A stretch of 18,584 nucleotides of DNA from BRH-c25 sp964447145. Its GTDB lineage: Bacteria > Bacillota > Clostridia > Lutisporales > Lutisporaceae. Below the pieces are notes generated by a model. That model did no database searches, was not told the origin of the DNA, and saw nothing but the letters and a program-made list of their open reading frames with translations. The DNA lies in assembly GCA_964447145.1 (NCBI GenBank), contig CAYURW010000050.1, forward strand, positions 1 through 18,584, given 5' to 3'. The position numbers were made by a program, and so were the translations under genes. Below, piece after piece: positions 6,878 to 13,265 of the stretch; the stretch's first letter is position 1, and the number at the start of each line of letters is the position of its first letter.

Positions 6878-7250
6878 TAACAAAATGCTTGGGGACTATG
6901 GCGAAAGAATGGCCTGCGAATACCTTTCGGGACATGGCTATAAGGTTATAGAAAGAAATTTTAGCTGTAAGGCAGGAGAGGTAGATATAGTTGCATTACA
7001 GGAAGATAATGTGGTGTTTATTGAGGTAAAAACCAGAAGCACTGAAAGATACGGAGCACCCTCTGAAGCGGTAAGCAAGGCAAAACAGCAAAAAATGATC
7101 AAAACAGCATTGTATTATATGCAAGCAAATAGGCTTCTTGACTATATGTGCAGGTTTGATGTAATAGAAATTATTATTGATGAAGAGGATAACCGACGAG
7201 TAAATCTTATTAAAGACGCCTTTCATTATTCAGGAAGGTATGGCTACTAA
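6870..7250 (+). CDS. yraN: YraN family (UPF0102) nuclease-like protein
   Basis: Predicted member of the PD-(D/E)xK/Holliday-junction-resolvase-like fold; its biological role is not established. The product is 126 residues. The motif is GEVDIVA followed by VVFIEVKTR: E37 and D39, then E52-x-K54, the expected nuclease core. GDYGERMACEYL at the N terminus and the terminal DVIEI strand are typical of the family. I start at ATG 6870, behind AAAGGTGA (6857-6864), rather than at GTG 6861 which lies inside that site. It overlaps the ylqH stop, so the two are translationally coupled. Association downstream of rnhB is conserved in Firmicutes. Confidence 0.93.
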   Translation: MSNNKMLGDYGERMACEYLSGHGYKVIERNFSCKAGEVDIVALQEDNVVFIEVKTRSTERYGAPSEAVSKAKQQKMIKTALYYMQANRLLDYMCRFDVIEIIIDEEDNRRVNLIKDAFHYSGRYGY

Positions 7251-7263
7251 GAGAGGAAGATAA

Positions 7264-8130
7264 TTGAACATGCTGCTAAGCAATTCATTGGACATTTCTC
7301 ATAAGCTTGTACAAAAGGTCGTAGAGCCGGGAGATATAGTGGTAGACGCAACCGCAGGAAATGGGAATGATACCCTGTTTCTTGCAGGACTTGTAGGAGA
7401 TAGGGGAAAGGTTTATTCCTTTGACATACAGGGATGCGCCCTGAACAATACAAGGAACAGGCTCAGGGCGGCGAAGGCTCCAGACTGTGTTAAGCTTATT
7501 AATGACGGACATCAAAATATTGACCTGTATGTGCCGGAAGGCATAAAAGCAGTGATGTTTAATTTAGGCTACCTTCCGGGAGGAGACCATAGCATAGGCA
7601 CAAAACCGCAAACTACTATTGAAGCCTTGGAAAAATCCATGAAACTGCTGATGTGCGGCGGAATAATCATGATGGTAATATATTACGGTGGAGACAGCGG
7701 CTTTGAAGAAAAAGATGCAATATTAAAGTATGTGAAAACAATTGACTGCAGAAAATATTCAGTGCTAATATGTGACTTTATTAATCAGATAAACTGCCCT
7801 CCTATAGCTGTCTGTATAGAGAAAATAAAGGAGTGCAGCAAAAGGGAGAGGGGTGATCATGTGTCCGGTGAAAAGAAAGATATTACCGGCTGGGCCTTTG
7901 TATGGAACGTAGCTGATGAAAAAGAAGCCATTATGGCTGAGTCGATTCTCAAATCCGAGGGAATACCGGTGTTTCGGAAATACAAGGAGGGTGGGGATTA
8001 TTTAAGAATTTACATGGGAATGTCCCGTTTTGGAATTGATTTATATGTGCCTGAGAGTGATCTGGAATTGGCGGAAGGTCTGCTAAAGTCAGAAATTGTG
8101 GATTTACCGGAGGATGAAGGTGAAGATTAG
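7264..8130 (+). CDS. mnmM: MnmM (YtqB)-type tRNA methyltransferase fused to a DUF2007 domain
   Basis: The first ~190 residues match the YtqB/MnmM family of S-adenosylmethionine-dependent methyltransferases, which in B. subtilis completes mnm5s2U34 in tRNA. Visible are motif I DATAGNGNDTLFL (28-40), the acidic DIQG after the second strand, and the family segment FNLGYLPGGDHSIGTKPQTT. Residues about 206-275 are a separate DUF2007-type domain (GWAFVWNVADEKEA, ILKSEGIPVF, YLRIYMG, GIDLYVPESDLELA), usually encoded by its own gene. No stop separates them. At the joint there is a good binding site, GAGAGGGGTGA (7846-7856), and an in-frame GTG at 7861, codon 200. The start is TTG 7264 behind GAGAGGA (7251-7257). 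An ordinary pair fused by loss of a stop is the simplest reading. Confidence 0.82.
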   Translation: MNMLLSNSLDISHKLVQKVVEPGDIVVDATAGNGNDTLFLAGLVGDRGKVYSFDIQGCALNNTRNRLRAAKAPDCVKLINDGHQNIDLYVPEGIKAVMFNLGYLPGGDHSIGTKPQTTIEALEKSMKLLMCGGIIMMVIYYGGDSGFEEKDAILKYVKTIDCRKYSVLICDFINQINCPPIAVCIEKIKECSKRERGDHVSGEKKDITGWAFVWNVADEKEAIMAESILKSEGIPVFRKYKEGGDYLRIYMGMSRFGIDLYVPESDLELAEGLLKSEIVDLPEDEGED

Positions 8131-8208
8131 TGATTAATTGGCCTTTGTATTCTACTTGCGAATAATTTGAATAGATTATTATTGGAATATATATTTTGGG
8201 GGTGCTTT

Positions 8209-8979
8209 ATGAAGCCGGACTTTAAGAGATACCGCCAAAAATCAGATTTGATGCTGGTTGCATTGGTAGTATGTATTTCAATAATATTTAATTATTCCGG
8301 GCGTACCCGGTTACTGAGCGTTTTTAGAAATAACAGCAGGGAACTTCCAATATATTGCGTAGAAACTGCGGAAAGAAAGGTTTCAATTTCTTTTGATGCT
8401 GCCTGGGGGGCGGACTACACTGAGAACCTGCTAAAAGTGCTCAAAGAGTATGATGTAAAAACAACATTTTTCTTAGTGGGCTTTTGGGTGGATAAATACC
8501 CTGAAATGGTAAAGAGAATTGTCGAGGAGGGCCATGAGATAGGCAATCACTCCTCAAAACATCCTCACATGTCTCAGTTATCAAAAGAACAGATAACAGA
8601 AGAATTATCAAAGACTTCGGAGAAGATTGAAGCGATAACTAATAAAAGGGTTACCCTTTTTCGCCCTCCTTTCGGAGACTATAACAACAGGCTTATAACG
8701 ACATCAAGAGAAATGGGGATACAGGTAATACAGTGGGATGTGGATTCCCTTGACTATAAGGATTACGGAAGGGACGCAATTGTCAAAAGGGTGCTTTCAA
8801 GGGTAAAGAACGGCTCCATTATACTTTTTCATAACAATGCGACATATACAGCAGAAGCCCTTCCGATAGTGCTTGAAAACCTGCAGAAGGAAGGGTACAA
8901 GGTAGTACCCATATCTGAACTTATATATAAAGAGAACTACTATATTGACCATACAGGAATGCAGAAACAGCTAAGATAA
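8209..8979 (+). CDS. Membrane-anchored polysaccharide deacetylase, PdaB-like
   Basis: Probable peptidoglycan or other extracytoplasmic glycan N-deacetylase (NodB homology, carbohydrate esterase 4 fold). The product is 256 residues: a basic N terminus, one membrane helix at about 14-30 (LMLVALVVCISIIF), then the catalytic domain. Motif 1 is SFDAAWG, where most deacetylases have TFDDG; so the catalytic Asp is kept but the second, metal-binding Asp is missing. Motif 2 (HSSKHPH) and motif 3 (RPPFGDYN) are intact, and LFHN supplies the later His. FDxxWG is the PdaB-type signature; PdaB acts on spore wall in B. subtilis. The start is ATG 8209 behind GGGGGTG; the frame is open 14 codons further upstream without a binding site. 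Confidence 0.9.
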   Translation: MKPDFKRYRQKSDLMLVALVVCISIIFNYSGRTRLLSVFRNNSRELPIYCVETAERKVSISFDAAWGADYTENLLKVLKEYDVKTTFFLVGFWVDKYPEMVKRIVEEGHEIGNHSSKHPHMSQLSKEQITEELSKTSEKIEAITNKRVTLFRPPFGDYNNRLITTSREMGIQVIQWDVDSLDYKDYGRDAIVKRVLSRVKNGSIILFHNNATYTAEALPIVLENLQKEGYKVVPISELIYKENYYIDHTGMQKQLR

Positions 8980-9016
8980 GTATATCAATAGCACGTGCAA
9001 GGAACGGAGGATGAGA

Positions 9017-10174
9017 ATGACCGGGATTGAACTTGTAGCCCCATGTAATTTTGGAGTGGAGGCTGTACTATCCAGGGAAATAAAAGGTATAGGCTATGAA
9101 ATATCAAAGGTTGAAGACGGAAGAGTTTCCTATCTGGCGGATATTGAAGGTATATGCAGGTCTAATATGTGGCTGCGGACGGCAGAAAGAGTACTTATAA
9201 AGGTGGGTGAGTTTGAGGCCTTTTCCTTTGAAGAGCTGTTTGAAAACACAAAAAAACTGCAATGGCATCAGTGGCTACCTGCAGAGGCGGAATTCCCCGT
9301 TTCAAAGGCTTCATCAATAAAATCAAAACTTTTTAGCACGCCGGATATACAGGCAATTGTAAAAAAGGCTGTTGTAGAAAGCTTGAAGTCAAAATACAAA
9401 CTGAAATGGTTCCAGGAAACGGGAGAGCGTTATCCCATACATGTATTCCTTAATAAGGACAAAGTATCTCTGTATCTTGATACAAGCGGCACAGCCCTTC
9501 ACAAAAGAGGGTACAGGGAATTGTCAAATGCTGCCCCGATAAAAGAGACCCTTGCTGCCCTGATGGTGCTTCTTACACCCTGGAAAGCAGACAGGGCCTT
9601 TGTAGACCCTTTCTGTGGTTCGGGAACCATTGCAATCGAGGCTGCTATGATGGGGCTGAATATGGCTCCGGGGCTTGATCGAGGCTTTATTTCTGACAGC
9701 TGGCGCTGGATCCCGGGCAAAATCCGGGTTAAAGTAAAAGAAGAAGCCAGATCCCTTATTCTGACCGATGTCAAACTGAATATTCAGGGATATGATATAG
9801 ATGAAGAAGCATTAAAGCTGGCAAGGATCAATGCAAAACGCGCAGGGTTGGAAAACAGGATTCATTTCCAGCAAAGGGATGTGAAAGATTTTAGCAGTAA
9901 GGACAAGTACGGATTCATAGTAACAAATCCTCCCTATGGGGAAAGGATCTCAGACCTTAGAGGCGTAGAAAGATTGTACAAGGAAATGGGCAGTGTATTT
10001 AAAAAGCTTGATACCTGGTCCTTTTATATAATAACTGCTCACGAAGAATTTGAGAAGTTATTTGGAAGGAGAGCTGATAGGAAAAGAAAGCTGTACAATG
10101 GCATGATGAGGGCAGATCTGTACCAATTTTTCGGTCAAAAGCCCCCAAGGTCGGTAAAGCATAATACAGATTAA
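9017..10174 (+). CDS. THUMP-domain class I RNA methyltransferase (RlmL-N/YpsC type)
   Basis: Probable 23S rRNA guanine-N2 methyltransferase, equivalent to the N-terminal enzyme of RlmL; the exact target cannot be read from sequence. The product is 385 residues. The N terminus (GIELVAPCNFGVEAVLSREI) and residues about 60-160 form the ferredoxin-like/THUMP RNA-binding part, ending in the conserved ALHKRGYR segment. The methyltransferase core has motif I AFVDPFCGSGTIAIEAA and the catalytic NPPYGERI. The start is ATG 9017, six bases after CGGAGG (9005-9010); ATG 9011 directly abuts that site. A 31-base gap separates it from the upstream deacetylase, so cotranscription is possible. Confidence 0.92.
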   Translation: MTGIELVAPCNFGVEAVLSREIKGIGYEISKVEDGRVSYLADIEGICRSNMWLRTAERVLIKVGEFEAFSFEELFENTKKLQWHQWLPAEAEFPVSKASSIKSKLFSTPDIQAIVKKAVVESLKSKYKLKWFQETGERYPIHVFLNKDKVSLYLDTSGTALHKRGYRELSNAAPIKETLAALMVLLTPWKADRAFVDPFCGSGTIAIEAAMMGLNMAPGLDRGFISDSWRWIPGKIRVKVKEEARSLILTDVKLNIQGYDIDEEALKLARINAKRAGLENRIHFQQRDVKDFSSKDKYGFIVTNPPYGERISDLRGVERLYKEMGSVFKKLDTWSFYIITAHEEFEKLFGRRADRKRKLYNGMMRADLYQFFGQKPPRSVKHNTD

Positions 10175-10210
10175 TCTGGGCTAATCAAAAATGTATACTG
10201 CAAAAAAGGG

Positions 10211-10239
10211 ACCCCCTTAATATAATGTATTAAGGGGGT
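10211..10239 (+). promoter_or_regulatory. 12-bp inverted repeat over a TATAAT box and a ribosome binding site
   Basis: A perfect 12-bp dyad, ACCCCCTTAATA (10211-10222) and TATTAAGGGGGT (10228-10239), with a five-base loop. The right arm contains the GGGGG of the binding site for the next gene (ATG 10246), and the loop side contains TATAAT (10221-10226). Read as RNA it would hide the binding site; read as DNA it would be an operator over a -10 box with a weak -35 (CTGCAA, 10198-10203). There is no T tract on the plus strand, so it is not a normal forward terminator. Confidence 0.55.
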
Positions 10240-10245
10240 GTTATT

Positions 10246-10458
10246 ATGGGAGATGATTTTTTCAGGCAGCTTCGCAAGTCATTGGTTTTAGGATCCTTTT
10301 TTTCCGGAGCATCGTCGCTGTCAAAGCTTTTCAATGAGACTGAAGCCGAGATTGAGGATGTTATTAAATATGTTGATGAAAAAGTTGATCCACAGAAAAT
10401 TTTTGGGGGTAAATTTAATCGCAATAAAAGCAATGGTCAAAACAGCAGTACAGAGTAA
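10246..10458 (+). CDS. Small hypothetical protein (70 residues)
   Basis: I do not recognise this family. The product has no membrane segment or signal peptide. The middle (about residues 28-48) is acidic and helical in character, ETEAEIEDVIKYVDEKVDP, and the C-terminal 15 residues are Asn/Ser/Gly-rich and probably disordered. Coding support is the ribosome binding site GGGGGTG (10234-10240), ATG at 10246, and normal codon use; the frame is short, so this is not certain. Its start sits immediately after a strong inverted repeat. It lies in the same direction and 128 bases upstream of the Mur-like gene. Confidence 0.6.
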   Translation: MGDDFFRQLRKSLVLGSFFSGASSLSKLFNETEAEIEDVIKYVDEKVDPQKIFGGKFNRNKSNGQNSSTE

Positions 10459-10472
10459 GGGTTTTCCGCAGC

Positions 10473-10519
10473 GCATACATAAAATAGCGGCGGTATGCTA
10501 ATCATACAAAGTATGATTA
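10473..10519 (+). other. Overlapping dyads between the 70-residue gene and the Mur-like gene
   Basis: GCATAC (10473-10478) pairs with GTATGC (10493-10498), and TAATCATAC (10499-10507) pairs perfectly with GTATGATTA (10511-10519) with a three-base loop. CATAC/GTATG copies recur, allowing alternative pairings, and another GTATG follows at about 10554. No T tract follows, so this is more likely a regulatory or DNA-binding site than a terminator. Confidence 0.35.
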
Positions 10520-10586
10520 TTGGGTATAAATCCAGTACCTATGTTTACCAATGTATGCAAGAGCAATTATAGGAGCTGATATAAAT

Positions 10587-11735
10587 ATGGAAGGCCCGAG
10601 AGTAACCGGTGTGACATCAAATCTGCAAAAAGCGATACCTGAAATGATGTTTGAAGGATTTTTCAAAAATTGCGGCTATGGGGCCAAGTTTATAGGAGTA
10701 TTTGGAGAAAGTGACAAAAGTGTGCTGTTTGAATTAGTTCAGAACATATTCTGCAAAGCTGGAGGCAATGGAACATCAACGGATATTATACCTATAAATG
10801 TTGGCACATATGCCGGGAACCTTTTTCCCCTTGGGGTTGAGCTTGATTGCGCTATCCTTACGAATGGAAGTACCTTAAGAAAAAGCTGCGAAAGACGGTC
10901 AATTTTCAATTTGGACCTTAGTACGTTAAAAGGGGGAACCGCTATCATTAATTATGATGAATATGAGGAGATGAAGGCTTCAGGCGGTTTGACAGGGATA
11001 AAACCCCTCACATTCGGGCTGAATAAAAGAGCCGTGGTTACTGCATCCAGTATAGACGTCAATGAAATCACATGTTTTAATTATTGTGTTCAAAAAAGCT
11101 TTCATACAAGAAGTGGTGAGTTGATTGAGCCCTTTGAAATTCCGATTCGCCTGAATATATTAGGAAGCAGTAATTTATATAATGCACTGGCTGCTATAAC
11201 CTGCGGCCTTTTTTACGGCAGGGATATTGAGAGTATAAAGGGTTTGATAGAAGAATATAAAGCACCTCACAGGCATTTTCAGAAGGTGTATGACGGTGAT
11301 TTTACAATTATCGATAACTATTGTGCATCGATTTGTGACTATATTTCTGCTTTTGATTCTATACAGATATTGAGTTATGAAAACCTGGTTCTCATAATTT
11401 CTGTTATACAGGATGCAAATCGTGTATTACACAGGGAAAAGGCTGGTTTGATAGCCGAGTGGGCAAGTATTCTGAAATGCAAAGAGGTGATCCTTACTAG
11501 CTGTATGGACAGTAACTCTCACGGGGGAGAGCTCCCTCTCAAAAATATAAGAATTTACAGGAGGATTTTTAAAGATAATTGCATTTCCTTCAGGTATTAT
11601 CATTTGTTGCATCATGCTATTGAAAAAGGTTTATCGATGCTTTGTAAAAATGATTTGCTGGTGATGCTGGGAAGTGATGAAATAAGCAATGCACAAAGAG
11701 TATTATTCAATCTGTCAAAGCCCCATCATATGTAA
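10587..11735 (+). CDS. Degenerate Mur ligase-like protein (MurE-related, possible pseudoenzyme)
   Basis: The 382-residue product follows the three-domain plan of Mur ligases without their N-terminal UDP-binding domain being clear. Middle and C-terminal landmarks are FIGVFGESDKSV (35-46) at the P-loop, AIINYDEYEEM (119-129) and LTFGL (141-145), then LGSSNLYNALAAI (192-204), the usual domain linker, and a Rossmann-like C-terminal end. The catalytic motifs are altered: GTNGKT becomes GESDKS (last Gly lost, Lys44 kept), the TN..DHLD motif becomes TNGSTLRK, the domain-junction Arg motif is APHRH, DYAH becomes DNYC, and the GGDRD turn becomes IQDAN. The start is ATG 10587, behind AGGAG at 10571-10575; the longer frame to 10551 has no binding site. 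Ligase activity is doubtful; family membership is likely. Confidence 0.68.
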   Translation: MEGPRVTGVTSNLQKAIPEMMFEGFFKNCGYGAKFIGVFGESDKSVLFELVQNIFCKAGGNGTSTDIIPINVGTYAGNLFPLGVELDCAILTNGSTLRKSCERRSIFNLDLSTLKGGTAIINYDEYEEMKASGGLTGIKPLTFGLNKRAVVTASSIDVNEITCFNYCVQKSFHTRSGELIEPFEIPIRLNILGSSNLYNALAAITCGLFYGRDIESIKGLIEEYKAPHRHFQKVYDGDFTIIDNYCASICDYISAFDSIQILSYENLVLIISVIQDANRVLHREKAGLIAEWASILKCKEVILTSCMDSNSHGGELPLKNIRIYRRIFKDNCISFRYYHLLHHAIEKGLSMLCKNDLLVMLGSDEISNAQRVLFNLSKPHHM

Positions 11736-11784
11736 ATTACACTGCAAATTAGGGAATCCCTCAACAATTCATACTGCACCTACG

Positions 11785-11822
11785 CCCTCATTTTATTAGT
11801 GATGTAAGCTAAGAGGTGAGGG
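11785..11822 (+). other. Imperfect hairpin in the 195-base gap before the OB-fold gene
   Basis: CCCTCA (11785-11790) pairs with TGAGGG (11817-11822), and TTAG (11796-11799) with CTAA (11809-11812) inside it. Only ACTTCTT follows, so a rho-independent terminator for the Mur-like gene is possible but weak. The rest of the gap, 11736-11784, holds nothing I can identify beyond GGGAATCCC at 11752-11760. Confidence 0.35.
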
Positions 11823-11824
11823 AC

Positions 11825-11910
11825 TTCTTGCGTATTAGGTTAAAAATAATTCATATTATTTGAAACATATGAATATGTATACTGTAGGCAAAACCTGAAA
11901 TACGCAAGAA
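11825..11910 (+). other. Long nested inverted repeat just upstream of the OB-fold gene
   Basis: A perfect 12-bp dyad, TTCTTGCGTATT (11825-11836) and AATACGCAAGAA (11899-11910), is extended inward by AGGTT/AACCT (about 11837-11841 and 11892-11896). Inside it lies a second 8-bp dyad, ATTCATAT (about 11849-11856) with ATATGAAT (about 11867-11874). The right arm ends six bases before the AAAGGAG binding site at 11917-11922. A TATACT box (11878-11883) is also inside but lacks a good -35. Possible readings are a structured 5' leader, an operator, or a small palindromic element. It resembles no RNA family I recognise. Confidence 0.5.
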
Positions 11911-11930
11911 CGGGGAAAGGAGCGGGGCTT

Positions 11931-12596
11931 ATGACTGATAAAGTCATTGAGAGCAACAACGTTGCCATATATGGGACGGTGACTTCCAAGCCGGAGTTCA
12001 GCCATGAAATGTATGGTGAGGGTTTTTATACGGTATACCTGGAGGTACCAAGGCTGAGTGATATTTTTGATATTCTTCCTATAACAATTTCAGAGAGGCT
12101 GATATCAGGGTTTAACGTTGATATTGGTTCAAATTTGCTTGTAGAGGGTCAGCTAAGATCATACAATAAATACCATGAAGGCACTAATAAGCTGATACTC
12201 ACTATATTTGCTAGAAATTTAAAAATAATGGAACAGGAAGTTAAAAACCCGAATCAGATCTATTTAGACGGATATGTATGCAAGAAGCCGGTGTATAGGA
12301 CCACCCCCTTTGGCCGTGAAATTACCGATATGCTATTGGCAGTTAATAGGCCATATAATAAGTCAGACTATATACCCTGCATAGCATGGGGAAGAAATGC
12401 AAGATATTCCGAAAGCCTTGAGATTGGGGACAGAATTAAGATATGGGGCAGAATCCAAAGTCGCAATTATCAGAAAAAAATCTCTGAGGAAGAAATCATA
12501 ACAAGAACAGCATATGAGGTGTCAATTTCTAAGATGGAGCTATGCGGAGCAGAATCAGACAGGAATTGTGCCGAGGAAGGACAGGGGGAGGAATAA
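11931..12596 (+). CDS. Single-stranded-DNA-binding-like protein with two tandem OB folds
   Basis: The 221-residue product contains two OB-fold-like halves, about residues 10-100 and 108-205. The second half is closer to SSB: QIYLDGYVCKKPVYRTTPFGREITDMLLAVNR, then YIPCIAWGRNARY and LEIGDRIKIWGRIQSRNY, which correspond to the SSB strand-1/2, W-G-R and G-x-x-I-x-I-x-G signatures. The first half (AIYGTVTSKPEFS, FYTVYLEVPRLSD, DIGSNLLVEGQL) has the same topology with weaker similarity. The tail is acidic (AEEGQGEE) but lacks the canonical DDDIPF end. Strong binding site AAAGGAG (11917-11922) precedes ATG 11931. A terminator follows. It may bind ssDNA, but function here is inferred. Confidence 0.78.
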   Translation: MTDKVIESNNVAIYGTVTSKPEFSHEMYGEGFYTVYLEVPRLSDIFDILPITISERLISGFNVDIGSNLLVEGQLRSYNKYHEGTNKLILTIFARNLKIMEQEVKNPNQIYLDGYVCKKPVYRTTPFGREITDMLLAVNRPYNKSDYIPCIAWGRNARYSESLEIGDRIKIWGRIQSRNYQKKISEEEIITRTAYEVSISKMELCGAESDRNCAEEGQGEE

Positions 12597-12610
12597 GGGA
12601 TGAAAGTGCA

Positions 12611-12638
12611 AAAACGCGTCGCAAGACGCTTTTTTCTT
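12611..12638 (+). terminator. Intrinsic terminator after the OB-fold gene
   Basis: GCGTC (12616-12620), tetraloop GCAA, GACGC (12625-12629), then TTTTTT. A short GC-rich stem with a GNRA loop, preceded by an A run, so it may work in both directions. It separates the preceding cluster from cobO. Confidence 0.85.
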
Positions 12639-12642
12639 TGGG

Positions 12643-12671
12643 TTTAAAAATTCCTGCCGTAAAGGTATAAT
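12643..12671 (+). promoter_or_regulatory. Possible promoter for the cobO-yitT pair
   Basis: TTTAAA (12643-12648), 17-base spacer, perfect TATAAT (12666-12671). The -35 box is weak (four of six), but placement right after a terminator and about 36 bases before the cobO start is sensible. Confidence 0.5.
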
Positions 12672-12707
12672 TGTTTTATAGACTATAAGAACAAAGGGGG
12701 ATTGGAT

Positions 12708-13244
12708 TTGAAACTGAAAAAGGGACTGATCCAGGTATATACAGGAGACGGAAAGGGAAAAACAACTGCTGCGCTGGGACAAGGGCTGAGGTCCTGCGGC
12801 AGAGGACTTAAGGTATATATGGTGCAATTTTTGAAGGGCAGAGACACCGGTGAACTTCACAGCATTGAAAAGCTCCATCCATTATTCAGGATATTCAGAT
12901 TTGAAAGAGACAGAGGTTTTTTTTGGACTCTTTCAGAACAGGAAAAAAGAGAACTGAAGGAGGATATCGATAAGGGATTCCAATTTATTGAGGGTGTCGT
13001 TGCAGATAATGAATGTGACGTTCTGATAATTGATGAACTGCTGGGAGTATTGGGGAATGAGCTTCTGGAAATTCAACAGGTATTAGAACTCCTTAAGAAA
13101 AAACCGGAAAGCATGGAGATCATTATGACCGGGAGAAATGCCCCAAAGGAAATAATAGAGGCTGCAGATCTGGTTACCGAGATGAAAGAGATAAAACATT
13201 ATTTCAAAAACGGAATACCGGCCAGGGAAGGTATTGAATCATGA
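12708..13244 (+). CDS. cobO: Cob(I)yrinic acid a,c-diamide adenosyltransferase (CobO/BtuR family)
   Basis: Transfers the 5'-deoxyadenosyl group of ATP to cob(I)alamin or a corrinoid precursor to give adenosyl-cobalamin. The 178-residue product has the modified Walker A loop YTGDGKGKTTAALG (P-loop residues 13-20), the MVQFLKG strand, VLIIDELLGVL (Walker B), and the typical C terminus TEMKEIKHYFKNGIPAREGIE. The start is TTG 12708, seven bases after AAAGGGGG (12693-12700); TTG 12702 is too close to that site. No other cobalamin-synthesis gene or cobalamin riboswitch is visible nearby, so it probably serves salvage or a resident adenosyl-B12 enzyme. Confidence 0.93.
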   Translation: MKLKKGLIQVYTGDGKGKTTAALGQGLRSCGRGLKVYMVQFLKGRDTGELHSIEKLHPLFRIFRFERDRGFFWTLSEQEKRELKEDIDKGFQFIEGVVADNECDVLIIDELLGVLGNELLEIQQVLELLKKKPESMEIIMTGRNAPKEIIEAADLVTEMKEIKHYFKNGIPAREGIES

Positions 13245-13265
13245 TTTGCTAAGAGGAGGAGTAGA

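Noticed and set aside
8167..8195. TTGAAT-17-TATATT, a good-looking promoter ahead of the deacetylase gene
   Set aside because: Transcription would begin about seven bases before ATG 8209, inside the ribosome binding site, so it could not serve this start.
11878..11883. TATACT as a -10 box for the OB-fold gene
   Set aside because: The only TTGAAA is 12 bases away, too close; the alternatives at proper spacing are poor.
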